A model generated the notes under the pieces. The model had not been told where the DNA came from. It made no database searches and saw only the letters and a list, made by a program, of their open reading frames with translations. The translations under genes and the position numbers were made by a program. Shown in pieces: positions 33,968 through 41,955 of a stretch of 64,000 nucleotides of DNA. This stretch comes from Deltaproteobacteria bacterium (GTDB taxonomy: Bacteria; Myxococcota_A; UBA9160; PR03): assembly GCA_035063765.1 (NCBI GenBank), contig JAPSFT010000005.1, positions 62,001-126,000 on the forward strand, written 5' to 3'. Position 1 is the stretch's first letter. Each line of letters opens with the position of its first letter.

Positions 33968-35868
33968 TCGACGGCGACGAGACGGCGCACCGCGCCGCCG
34001 CGGGCACCGAGACGCTCGGCGACTTCATCGCGAGCCCGCGCATCCTGGTCCTGGCGCTCCTGGCGATCCCCGTCGGCCTGGTCGGCGCGTTGCTCGCCTA
34101 CCTGCTGCTCGCCCTGATCGGGCTCTTCACCCATCTCTTCTTCTTCGGCCGCATCGGCTTCGAGCTGGTCTCGCCCGCCGACGCGCCGTCCCGCCTCTCG
34201 ATCCTGCTCGTGCCCGCCCTCGGCGGGCTGCTGGTCGGCTTCATGGCCCGCTACGGGAGCGAGCGGATCCGCGGCCACGGGATCCCCGAGGCGATCGAGG
34301 CGATCCTGATCCACCGCAGCCGGGTGGAGCCGAAGGTCGCGGTCCTGAAGCCGCTCTCGAGCGCGATCGCGATCGGGTCGGGCGGCCCCTTCGGAGCCGA
34401 GGGGCCGATCATCATGACCGGCGGCGCGGTCGGCTCGATGATCAGCCAGTTCCTGCACCTGACCAGCGTCGAGCGCAAGACGCTGCTCGTGGCCGGCGCA
34501 GCGGCCGGCATGGCGGCCACCTTCGATGCGCCGGTCGCCGCGGTCCTGCTCGCGGTCGAGCTGCTCCTCTTCGAATGGCGCCCGCGCTCGCTGGTCCCGG
34601 TCGCGGTGTCGGCGATCTGCGCCACGATGCTGCGCCACGTGATCCTCGGGGTCGGGCCGCTCTTCCCGGTGGCGGCGCATCCCGCGAACATCGGTGCACT
34701 CACCCTGCTCGCCTGCGCGCCGGTCGGGCTGCTGGCGGGCGGGCTCTCGACGCTCCTGACCCAGGGCGTCTACCTGACCGAGGACCTCTTCGAGAAGCTC
34801 CCGATCCACTGGATGTGGTGGCCGGCGATCGGCGGGCTCTTCGTGGGGCTCGGCGGCCTCGTCTTCCCGCACGCGCTCGGCGTCGGCTACGACACGCTGC
34901 GCGATCTCCTGAACGGCGACATGGCGACCGAGGTGATCCTCGGCGTGCTGGTCGTGAAGGCCCTGATCTGGACGATCGCGCTCGGCTCCGGCACCTCGGG
35001 CGGCGTCCTGGCTCCGCTCCTCATGATGGGCGCCGCGCTCGGCGGGGTGGAGGCCATGGTGCTGCCCGACATGGGACCAGGCTTCTGGCCGCTCGTCAGC
35101 ATGGGCGCGATCCTGGGCGGCACGATGCGGGTGCCGTTCACCGCCATCGTCTTCACCCTGGAGCTGACCCACGACCTGCCCGCGCTGCTCCCGCTGCTCG
35201 TCGCGGTGACCACCGCCTACACCTCGACCGTGATGCTGATGAAGCGCTCGATCCTCACGGAGAAGCTCTCGCGCCGCGGCCACCACCTCTCGCGCGAGTA
35301 CGCCGTCGATCCGCTGGAGGGGCTCTTCGCGCGGCAGGTGATGCGCACGAACGTCACCGTGCTGCCGGCCTCCACGCCGCTCGTGGATCTGGGTCGCTCG
35401 CTGAACGCCGGCGGCCGGCGGGGCTTCCAGGGTCTCTACCCGGTGACGGGCGACGACGGGCGGATGCTCGGGATCGTGACCCGTCACGACCTGGAGGCGC
35501 TCCTGGCCCAGGGCCCACAGGGCGCGACGACCCTGCGCGGCATCCTGCGGGCGAACCCGGTGGTCGCCCATCCCGACGAGCCGCTGCGCACCGTCGTCTA
35601 CCGGATGGCGGAGACCGGGCGGACCCGCATGCCGGTCGTCGAGCGGGACGATCCGGCGCGTCTGGTCGGGGTCATCGCGCTGCGCGACCTGCTCGGCGCC
35701 CGCGTGCGCGCGCTCGAGGAGGAGCGCACGAGGGAGCGGACCCTGCGCGTCCGCACCTTCATCCCGCGTGCCTCGCAGCTCTTCGGTGCGCGCCGCAGCC
35801 GGACGGCGCCGGGCTCCGCCCCCGTGGAGCCCGGACCCGCGGGCGAGGTGCGCGACGTGGGGCGGTGA
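33964..35868 (+). CDS. ClC-family chloride channel/transporter with C-terminal CBS pair
   Basis: The 634-residue protein starts at GTG 33964, overlapping marR by 4 bp. The membrane part (residues about 20-430) carries the ClC signatures GSGGPFGAEGP, including the gating Glu, and GSGTSGGVLAP for the third anion-binding loop. The first GSGxP element reads GSGGP. After a linker, two CBS motifs follow (about 455-585: MRTNVTVLPASTPL and NPVVAHPDEPLRTVV). It should move chloride or related anions, possibly exchanging protons. CBS domains suggest control by adenine nucleotides. Control by the coupled MarR points to an inducible role, such as anion stress. Confidence 0.93.
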   Translation: MIDGDETAHRAAAGTETLGDFIASPRILVLALLAIPVGLVGALLAYLLLALIGLFTHLFFFGRIGFELVSPADAPSRLSILLVPALGGLLVGFMARYGSERIRGHGIPEAIEAILIHRSRVEPKVAVLKPLSSAIAIGSGGPFGAEGPIIMTGGAVGSMISQFLHLTSVERKTLLVAGAAAGMAATFDAPVAAVLLAVELLLFEWRPRSLVPVAVSAICATMLRHVILGVGPLFPVAAHPANIGALTLLACAPVGLLAGGLSTLLTQGVYLTEDLFEKLPIHWMWWPAIGGLFVGLGGLVFPHALGVGYDTLRDLLNGDMATEVILGVLVVKALIWTIALGSGTSGGVLAPLLMMGAALGGVEAMVLPDMGPGFWPLVSMGAILGGTMRVPFTAIVFTLELTHDLPALLPLLVAVTTAYTSTVMLMKRSILTEKLSRRGHHLSREYAVDPLEGLFARQVMRTNVTVLPASTPLVDLGRSLNAGGRRGFQGLYPVTGDDGRMLGIVTRHDLEALLAQGPQGATTLRGILRANPVVAHPDEPLRTVVYRMAETGRTRMPVVERDDPARLVGVIALRDLLGARVRALEEERTRERTLRVRTFIPRASQLFGARRSRTAPGSAPVEPGPAGEVRDVGR

Positions 35869-35877
35869 GCACGCAGC

Positions 35878-36315
35878 TCAGCGGCTTCCGCTGATGTAGT
35901 GCTCGAGCTGCTCGATGGTGAGCTGCTGGTCCTCGATGATCGTCGAGACCACGTCCCCGATCGAGACGATCCCGGCCAGCCGGCCCTCGTCGATCACCGG
36001 GATGTGGCGGATGCGGTGCTTCGTCATGAGTGCCATGCAGGTCTGCTCGGAGTGGTCCGGGCTCACGCAGACCACACCCGTCGCCATGATCTCGCAGACC
36101 GGCGTGTCCTTCGAGACGCGTCCCTTCAGGATCACCTTGCGGGCGTAGTCGCGCTCGGACACGATGCCGACGAGCGTGCCCCGCGGGTCGACGACGACGA
36201 GGGCGCCGACGTCGTGCTCCGCCATCTTCTGGAGCGCCTCGAAGACGGTGGCGTCGGGGCCGACGCAGTGGACGTCTCGGCCCTTGCGATCGAGGACGTG
36301 CTTGACGAGGCGCAT
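35878..36315 (-). CDS. CBS-domain pair protein
   Basis: The 145-residue protein starts at ATG 36315, six bases after GGAAGGAGG. It consists of two CBS repeats: FEALQKMAEHDVGALVVVD with GIVSERDYARKV, then TCMALMTKHRIRHIPVID with GIVSIGDVVSTII. The pair forms an adenine-nucleotide-binding module. Stand-alone CBS proteins of this type are common sensors of energy state. It converges with the ClC gene (9-bp gap), but that gene already has its own CBS pair. Confidence 0.88.
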   Translation of the reverse strand: MRLVKHVLDRKGRDVHCVGPDATVFEALQKMAEHDVGALVVVDPRGTLVGIVSERDYARKVILKGRVSKDTPVCEIMATGVVCVSPDHSEQTCMALMTKHRIRHIPVIDEGRLAGIVSIGDVVSTIIEDQQLTIEQLEHYISGSR

Positions 36316-36398
36316 GGTCGCCTCCTTCCCCGGCAGCCCCCCGGTCCAGAAGTACCACGCCGGCCCGGGCGGTGGCAATTCCGACCCCTGGCGGAGCG

Positions 36399-36425
36399 CA
36401 GGCGGCCGCCCGCCCGGCCCGCCTG
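36399..36425 (-). terminator. Hairpin after the small lipoprotein gene
   Basis: CAGGCGG (36399-36405) pairs with CCGCCTG (36419-36425) about 10 bp downstream of the lipoprotein stop codon at 36435. There is no T-run. Confidence 0.4.
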
Positions 36426-36434
36426 GCGGTCCGT

Positions 36435-36665
36435 CTAGGGCTGGCTCTTCTCGGCTTCGTCGAAGCGCTCGATCTGCCGCTCCTGCATCCGCTGCTCGAT
36501 GTCCTGCTGGCGCTCCTTCTCGGTCTCCGCCATGTCGGCTGCGGATTCGGGCGTGCTCACCTCGTCGCCCCTGGGCGGGGAGAGGCCGCGTTCGACCTGG
36601 TTCTCGCCACAGGCCGCGAGTGCGAGCGCGACGAGCACGATCGCGATGGGTGCGAGACGGTCCAT
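36435..36665 (-). CDS. Small lipoprotein with a charged helical tail
   Basis: The 76-residue protein starts at ATG 36665 behind GAGGAGGAG. A signal helix ends in the canonical lipobox LAAC. The mature part is short and almost all charged (MAETEKERQQDIEQRMQERQIERF), predicted as a single amphipathic or coiled-coil helix. It has its own TAGACT -10 and a hairpin terminator. It may be a small periplasmic spacer or binding lipoprotein; no family is recognised. Confidence 0.75.
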   Translation of the reverse strand: MDRLAPIAIVLVALALAACGENQVERGLSPPRGDEVSTPESAADMAETEKERQQDIEQRMQERQIERFDEAEKSQP

Positions 36666-36694
36666 TGCGTTCTCCTCCTCGATGTCCCGGGAGC

Positions 36695-36756
36695 AGTCTA
36701 CCCGCTCGCGGCGATCCCGGAGCCCGTCGCGCCGGCGGGCGGCCCTGGAATAGACT
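36695..36756. promoter_or_regulatory. Divergent TAGACT promoters: lipoprotein (-) and LLM oxidoreductase (+)
   Basis: The identical hexamer TAGACT occurs on the minus strand at 36700-36695, 29 bp before the lipoprotein ATG, and on the plus strand at 36751-36756, 18 bp before ATG 36775. Both genes have strong Shine-Dalgarno sequences after it. Confidence 0.5.
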
Positions 36757-36774
36757 GGGCGCCGGAGGAGCGCC

Positions 36775-37713
36775 ATGGCGAAGCCGGTCCGATTCGGGGT
36801 CACCCTGCCGCAGATCAAGAGGAGCTGGCAGGAGGCCCGCGACACGGCCCTGGAGGCCGACGCGCTCGGCTACGACTCGCTCTGGGTCTGCGACCACCTC
36901 TACGGGGTGCCGGCGCCCCAGCTCCCGATCTTCGAGGCCTGGAGCGAGCTCGCCGCCGTCGCCGCCATCACCCGGCGGGCCCGGCTCGGCACGCTCGTCA
37001 CCCCGCCCTTCTTCCGCAACCCCGCGCTCCTCGCCAAGCAGATCGCGACGATCGACCACGTCGCCGGGGGCGGCCGCGTCGTCGCCGGGCTCGGCGCGGG
37101 CTGGTTCCAGCCCGAGTTCGAGGGCACGGGCTCGCCGTTCCCGGGCCTGCGCGAGCGCCTGCGCGCGCTCGACGAGACCGTACGGATCCTGAAGGGCCTG
37201 TGGACGCAGGAGCGCTTCTCCTTCGAAGGGCGTCACTTCCGGGTGAAGGACGCCGTCTGCGAGCCCAAGCCGCTGCGCCCGCCCGAGATCCTGATCGGGG
37301 GTGGGGGTGAGCGCGTGCTGATGGGCATCGCCGCGCGGCACGCCGACATCTGGAACAACATGGCGGTCTTCCAGGCCCAGCTCGGCCCGAAGGTGGAGGC
37401 GCTCCGGCGCCGCTGCGACGAGCTGCAGCGCGACTTCGACGAGATCACGCTGTCGCAGCAGTGCGTCGTCGTGCTCGCGGAGGACCAGGCCTCCGCCCGC
37501 GCGGCGCTCGAGAAGGCCGCCAAGGTCTACGGCGGCCACATGGGAGCGGCGCTCGCGGAGCACGGCATCTGGGGCGACCCGGAGGGCGTGATCGAGCGCA
37601 TCGAGCGCCACCGCCGGCTCGGTGTCAGCCTCTTCGTCATCGAGTTCTTCGGGCGCGACACCCGGGTGCCGGCGCGGCTCTTCGCCGAGAAGGTGATGCC
37701 GGCCTTCGCCTGA
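36775..37713 (+). CDS. LLM-class flavin-dependent oxidoreductase, F420-type
   Basis: The 312-residue TIM-barrel protein starts at ATG 36775, five bases after GGAGGAG. It opens with RFGVTLPQ and has LGYDSLWVCDHLYG, RARLGTLVTPPFFRNPALLAKQ, DHVAGGGRVVAGLGAGWF and ILIGGGGERVL, the signature of the luciferase-like Rv1855c-type family, predicted to use F420. No substrate is evident. A Ddn-type protein about 14 kb away is a second predicted F420 user, so the genome probably makes F420. The following AlkA gene is separated by its own promoter-like DNA. Confidence 0.9.
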   Translation: MAKPVRFGVTLPQIKRSWQEARDTALEADALGYDSLWVCDHLYGVPAPQLPIFEAWSELAAVAAITRRARLGTLVTPPFFRNPALLAKQIATIDHVAGGGRVVAGLGAGWFQPEFEGTGSPFPGLRERLRALDETVRILKGLWTQERFSFEGRHFRVKDAVCEPKPLRPPEILIGGGGERVLMGIAARHADIWNNMAVFQAQLGPKVEALRRRCDELQRDFDEITLSQQCVVVLAEDQASARAALEKAAKVYGGHMGAALAEHGIWGDPEGVIERIERHRRLGVSLFVIEFFGRDTRVPARLFAEKVMPAFA

Positions 37714-37780
37714 CACCCGCGGCCGCTGCTGCCGGCGCTCGTCCACCGCGCGGATGGTCGTGGATCCAACACGGGCGCTG

Positions 37781-37822
37781 CATCACGTGCGTGATGGACG
37801 TCGCTCGGTGGTGGTCTAGGCT
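37781..37822 (+). promoter_or_regulatory. alkA promoter with 16-bp dyad CATCACGTGCGTGATG
   Basis: The dyad (37781-37796, arms CATCACG/CGTGATG) overlaps a -35-like TGGACG (37795-37800), followed after 16 bp by TAGGCT (37817-37822). A repressor or activator bound here would control the glycosylase gene. Confidence 0.45.
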
Positions 37823-37892
37823 CGGGATCCATCCAGCGGATCGAGAGCATCTCGACCGCGTGGCGGAGCTCGAGTCCGACGTGCCTCCCACG

Positions 37893-38873
37893 ATGCCCTC
37901 CGCTCGAGCCCGCGCGCTCCAGGCCACGGCTCCACCCGACGCTGGCGGGCGGCTCGCCGTCCCGGCGCCCTTCCATCTCGAGGCGACCGTCCGCGTGCTC
38001 CAGCGGCGGCCGGCGAACCGGGTCGACGTCTGGGAGGACGGGCGGTACCTGCGGGTCCTGGGATCGGCCGGCGGGCTCGCCCTGGTCGAGGTGGCCGACG
38101 CCGGAAGCGTCGACGAGCCCGGCCTCCGCTTCCGCGTGCTCCATGGCGACCCCGCCGCGCCGGGGCGCGCCGAGCTCGGCACGATGCTCCGGCGGATGCT
38201 CGGGCTCGACCTGGATCCGGAGCCCCTGCAGCAGCGGGCGGAGTCCGAGCCCCGGCTCCGCGAGACCGCGCTCGCCCTGCGCGGGATGCGCCCGCCGCGC
38301 TTCGCGGGGCTCTTCGAGGCGTTCGCGAGCGTGGTGCCCTTCCAGCAGCTGAGCCTCGACGCCGGCATCGCCGTGCTCGGCCGGCTGGTGGAGCGTTTCG
38401 GCCGGTCCCTGGAGCACGCGGGCCAGCGCCGCTTCGCCTTCCCGGCCGCAGCGGCCGTTGCCGAGGCGCGCATCGCCGCGCTCACGGCGTGCGGGCTCAG
38501 CCACAAGAAGGCCGAGACGCTGCGCCAGGTCGCGCGGTCGATCGGATCGGGCGAGCTCGGCGAGGAGCCGCTCTCGCGCATGAGCAGCCGCGAGGCGATC
38601 CGATGCCTCGACGAGCTGCCGGGCGTCGGCCCCTGGACCGCCGCGCTGGTGCTCCTGCGCGGCCTCGGCCGCCTCGACGTCTTCCCGCCGGGCGACGTCG
38701 GCGTCGCCCGCGGGCTCGGCGGGCTCCTCGGCCTGCGGTCACCGCGCTCGCTCGAGCGCGTGGTCGCGCGCTTCGGCGACCAGCGCGGCTACCTCTACTT
38801 CTGCTCGCTCGGGGCCGCGCTGCTCGCTCGCGATCTCGTCCACGCGGCGCCGCCGCCGGGCCGGTCCGCCTAG
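37893..38873 (+). CDS. alkA: DNA-3-methyladenine glycosylase II (AlkA-like)
   Basis: The protein has about 326 residues from ATG 37893. An in-frame ATG at 37794 is less likely, because it overlaps a promoter-like element; GTG 37860 is also possible. The N-terminal AlkA-like domain opens with LAVPAPFHLEATVRVL. The helix-hairpin-helix is LPGVGPWTAALVLL, and the catalytic Asp sits in FPPGDVG (about residue 268), where E. coli AlkA has FPADD. The mid region FASVVPFQQLSLDAG matches the family's QQ(V/I)S element. It removes alkylated purines in base-excision repair. It ends near the convergent flavin-monooxygenase gene. Confidence 0.88.
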   Translation: MPSARARALQATAPPDAGGRLAVPAPFHLEATVRVLQRRPANRVDVWEDGRYLRVLGSAGGLALVEVADAGSVDEPGLRFRVLHGDPAAPGRAELGTMLRRMLGLDLDPEPLQQRAESEPRLRETALALRGMRPPRFAGLFEAFASVVPFQQLSLDAGIAVLGRLVERFGRSLEHAGQRRFAFPAAAAVAEARIAALTACGLSHKKAETLRQVARSIGSGELGEEPLSRMSSREAIRCLDELPGVGPWTAALVLLRGLGRLDVFPPGDVGVARGLGGLLGLRSPRSLERVVARFGDQRGYLYFCSLGAALLARDLVHAAPPPGRSA

Positions 38874-38886
38874 CCGATCGGCCGGC

Positions 38887-40374
38887 TCAGCGCAGCTCGA
38901 AGTCGGCGATGCGGGGCGTCGCCATCTCCTCGCGCAGGCGATCGAAGCTCCAGGGCCAGACGGCCGGCACGCCCTCGGCGTCGAGATACCAGCTCCGGCA
39001 GCCGCTGGCCCAGATCGTCTTGCGGGTCGCCTGGCGCCGTTCGGCGTCGAAGCGCTCCGTCGCCTCCCGCGAGGCCGACACCTCGCGGCACTCGCCCGCG
39101 CGGATCCGGTCCACGAGCTGGAGGGCGTAGCCGAGCTGGAGCTCGGCCACCTCGATCAGCGAGAAGTTCCCGACCGGGCCGTTCGGGCCGTTGAGCATGA
39201 AGAGGTTCGGGAAGTCCGGGATCGAGATGGCCATGTAGGCGATCGGGCCCTTGCGCCAGGCCTCCTCGAGCGCGAGGCCATCGCGCCCGACGACCTCCAT
39301 CGGCCGCATGAAGCGGTCGACCCGGAAGCCGGTGGCGAGGATCAGCACGTCGAGCTCGTGCAGGCGGCCGTCGCGGGTCCGCACCCCCGACGGCTCGATC
39401 CGCTCGATCCCCTCGGTGACGAGCTCGGCGTTCGGGCGCTGGATGGCCTGATAGAAGTCCGCGGACATCACGAGCCGCTTGCACCCGGCCCGGTAGTCGG
39501 GGCGGAGCTTCTCCCGCAGGACGGGATCCCGGACCTGGCTCTCGAGGTTGGCGACGCAGGCCGCGTGGATGGCCTGGAGCTGCGGCGAGCTCGCGTCCAC
39601 CACCGCGTTCGAGAACATGTCGGCGAACATGCGCGAGATGTCCGCCCGGAGCTGCTTCATCGTCTCCGGGTGCCGGCGGAACGCGGCCTTCTCGTCCTCG
39701 GTGTAGGCCGGGTTGTCCTGGGGCACGACCCACTGTGCGGTGCGCTGGAAGAGCGAGAGCTTCGCCACGTCGCCGATCACCGACGGGACGATCTGCACCG
39801 CGGTCGATCCGGTTCCGATGATCCCGACGCGCTGGCCCGCGAGCGGAACGGCGTGGTTCCAGCGTGCCGTGTGGAAGGAGACGCCGGCGAAGGAGTCGAG
39901 GCCGGGGATGTCGGGGTAGGCGGGATGGTGGAGGACACCCGTGGCCGCGATCACGACGTCGCCCACGTCGCGCGAGCCGTCGGAGAGCTCGATGTGCCAG
40001 CGGCCGTTCTCGAAGGCGCAGCGGCGCACCTCCTGGCCGTAGCGGATGACCCGGTCCACGCCGTAGCGGCGCGCGACGTCCTCGAAGTAGGTCTGGATCT
40101 CTCCCCCCGGCGAGAAGCGATGGCTCCAGTCGGGGTTCAGCGCGAAGGAGTAGCTGTAGAGGTGCGAGGGCACGTCGCAGCCGACGCCTGCGTAGGTGTT
40201 CTCCCGCCAGGTCCCGCCGAGACGATCGGTCTTCTCGTAGATCTCGAAGTCGTGGTAGCCGGCCTCGCGCAGCTTGATGGCGCTCAGGATCCCGGACATG
40301 CCCGCCCCGATCACGAGGAAGCGGAGTCCCGCACGATCGGTGCTCGGGTGGGCGGTCGCTGCGGTTCGGGTCAT
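38887..40374 (-). CDS. Flavin-containing monooxygenase, Baeyer-Villiger type
   Basis: The 495-residue enzyme starts at ATG 40374. The FAD motif is GAGMSGILSA, the NADPH motif GTGSTAVQ, and between them FAGVSFHTARWNH matches the FxGxxxHxxxW fingerprint, with Asn instead of Pro/Asp after Trp. LGGTWRENTYAGVGCDVPSHLYS is typical of 4-hydroxyacetophenone-monooxygenase-like enzymes. It should oxygenate a ketone or a heteroatom with NADPH and O2. It is shorter than, and only moderately similar to, the monooxygenase at 8296-10104, so they are not recent duplicates. A TAAGAT -10 lies 27 bp upstream of the start. Confidence 0.9.
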   Translation of the reverse strand: MTRTAATAHPSTDRAGLRFLVIGAGMSGILSAIKLREAGYHDFEIYEKTDRLGGTWRENTYAGVGCDVPSHLYSYSFALNPDWSHRFSPGGEIQTYFEDVARRYGVDRVIRYGQEVRRCAFENGRWHIELSDGSRDVGDVVIAATGVLHHPAYPDIPGLDSFAGVSFHTARWNHAVPLAGQRVGIIGTGSTAVQIVPSVIGDVAKLSLFQRTAQWVVPQDNPAYTEDEKAAFRRHPETMKQLRADISRMFADMFSNAVVDASSPQLQAIHAACVANLESQVRDPVLREKLRPDYRAGCKRLVMSADFYQAIQRPNAELVTEGIERIEPSGVRTRDGRLHELDVLILATGFRVDRFMRPMEVVGRDGLALEEAWRKGPIAYMAISIPDFPNLFMLNGPNGPVGNFSLIEVAELQLGYALQLVDRIRAGECREVSASREATERFDAERRQATRKTIWASGCRSWYLDAEGVPAVWPWSFDRLREEMATPRIADFELR

Positions 40375-40401
40375 GGCATCTCCCTCTCGCGTGGCTGGTC
40401 G

Positions 40402-40407
40402 ATCTTA
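40402..40407 (-). promoter_or_regulatory. Candidate -10 (TAAGAT) of the second flavin-monooxygenase gene
   Basis: Minus-strand TAAGAT lies 27 bp before ATG 40374, with GAGGGAG between them. Confidence 0.45.
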
Positions 40408-40461
40408 CGCCCGTTGCCCCTCCGGTGCATCGGCGCACGAGGCGCCGCGCGCCCGAGCGCG

Positions 40462-40467
40462 TAGACT
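40462..40467 (+). promoter_or_regulatory. Candidate -10 (TAGACT) of the mgtE gene
   Basis: TAGACT is 60 bp before ATG 40528. The short leader shows no riboswitch-like fold that I can recognise. Confidence 0.4.
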
Positions 40468-40527
40468 GTCGGCCAGCCGGCATGGGGCCGCCCGCCCGGC
40501 ATCGACGCGGTTGCTTCGCGGAGCGCG

Positions 40528-41862
40528 ATGGACCCGGAACCGGACGCCTCCTCTGCCGAGCCGCTCTCGAGCGCCGACCTGCTCGACGCGTGGCCGATCA
40601 CCTCCCGCGACGAGCGACTCGAGGGCTTCCGGCTGCTGTCGCGCAGCGAGGCCGAGGAGCTCTTCCTGGGGCTCGCGCCGGGCGCCCAGGCGGACCTCTT
40701 GCTCTCGCTGCCTCGCGAGGAGCGGCGCTCCTGGCTGCGCCTGCTCGCGCCCGACGACGCCGCGGACCTGCTGCAGGCGGCACCGGCCGGGGCGCGCCCG
40801 GAGCTGCTCGGCCAGCTCGACGCGCCCAGCCGCAAGGAGGTCCAGGCCCTCCTCGCCTACGCGGAGGACGCCGCCGGCGGCCTGATGAGCCCCCGCTACG
40901 CGCGGCTGCGCCCCGAGCTCAGCGTGGACGAGGCCATCCGCTACCTGCGCGAGCAGGCGCGCGAGCGGCTCGAGACCATCTACTACGTGTACGTGCTCGA
41001 CGAGGGCCAGCACCTGGTCGGGGTCGTCTCCTTCCGCGAGCTCTTCGCAGCGGCGCCCGGCCGGACGGTGCGGGACATCATGCACACCGACTTCGTGACG
41101 GTGCGCGAGCACCAGGACCAGGAGGCGGTGAGCCGCGTGTTCGCGGCCACCGGCTACCTGGCGATCCCGGTCGTGGACGCCGAGCGCCGCATCCAGGGCA
41201 TCATCACCGTCGACGACATCGTCGACGTGGTGCAGGAGGAGGCGACCGAGGACATCCACAAGCTGGGCGGCATGGAGGCGCTCGACGCGCCCTACCTCTC
41301 GGTCGCCTTCGGGCGCATGGTGCGCAAGCGGGCGGGCTGGCTGTCGGCGCTGTTCCTCGGCGAGATGCTGACGGCCACCGCCATGGCGTACTTCGAGGGC
41401 GAGATCGCGCGCGCCGTCGTGCTCGCCCTGTTCGTGCCGCTGATCATCTCGAGCGGCGGCAACTCCGGATCGCAGGCCTCGACGCTCGTGATCCGGGCGA
41501 TGGCGCTCGGCGAGGTGCGGATCCGCGACTGGTGGCGCGTGATCCGCCGCGAGCTGGCGGCGGGGATGGTGCTGGGGACCGTGCTCGGCTCGATCGGCTT
41601 CCTGCGCATCGTGGTCTGGCAGTCGGTGAGCCCGCTCTACGGCGAGCACTACCTGCTCGTGGCCGTGACGGTGTGCGCGAGCCTGATCGGTGTCGTGACC
41701 TTCGGAACCCTCGCAGGCTCGCTCCTGCCCTTCGTCCTGCGCCGGCTCGGCTTCGACCCGGCCAGCGCCTCGGCCCCGTTCGTGGCGACGCTCGTCGACG
41801 TGACCGGGCTCGTGATCTACTTCTCGGTGGCGAGCGTGGTGCTGCGCGGCACGCTCATCTGA
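40528..41862 (+). CDS. mgtE: Magnesium transporter MgtE
   Basis: The 444-residue protein starts at ATG 40528, six bases after GGAG. It has the superhelical MgtE N-domain (about 30-135, EELFLGLAPGAQADLLLSL), two CBS domains (about 140-255, RDIMHTDFVTV and GIITVDDIVDVVQEEATEDI), and five C-terminal helices with LSALFLGEMLTATA and PLIISSGGNSGSQASTLVIRA, the conserved pore region. MgtE is a homodimeric magnesium channel gated by magnesium bound between its cytosolic domains. It stands alone, followed by the acvB-mprF operon. Confidence 0.95.
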   Translation: MDPEPDASSAEPLSSADLLDAWPITSRDERLEGFRLLSRSEAEELFLGLAPGAQADLLLSLPREERRSWLRLLAPDDAADLLQAAPAGARPELLGQLDAPSRKEVQALLAYAEDAAGGLMSPRYARLRPELSVDEAIRYLREQARERLETIYYVYVLDEGQHLVGVVSFRELFAAAPGRTVRDIMHTDFVTVREHQDQEAVSRVFAATGYLAIPVVDAERRIQGIITVDDIVDVVQEEATEDIHKLGGMEALDAPYLSVAFGRMVRKRAGWLSALFLGEMLTATAMAYFEGEIARAVVLALFVPLIISSGGNSGSQASTLVIRAMALGEVRIRDWWRVIRRELAAGMVLGTVLGSIGFLRIVVWQSVSPLYGEHYLLVAVTVCASLIGVVTFGTLAGSLLPFVLRRLGFDPASASAPFVATLVDVTGLVIYFSVASVVLRGTLI

Positions 41863-41938
41863 TGCGGCGCCAGGCGCGGGCACGCGGGGGCGCGGCTCGG
41901 GAGGCACGGGCGGCAAGGCCGGCGTCGCGCCCCGGCGC

Positions 41939-41944
41939 TAGCCT
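41939..41944 (+). promoter_or_regulatory. Candidate -10 (TAGCCT) of the acvB-mprF operon
   Basis: TAGCCT ends 11 bp before ATG 41956, which has no Shine-Dalgarno sequence. A very short leader is likely. Confidence 0.4.
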
Positions 41945-41955
41945 GCGCGGGCTCG

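Noticed and set aside
40402-40527. Magnesium riboswitch before mgtE
   Set aside because: The leader from the predicted start is about 55 nt, too short for an M-box, and no long stem was seen.
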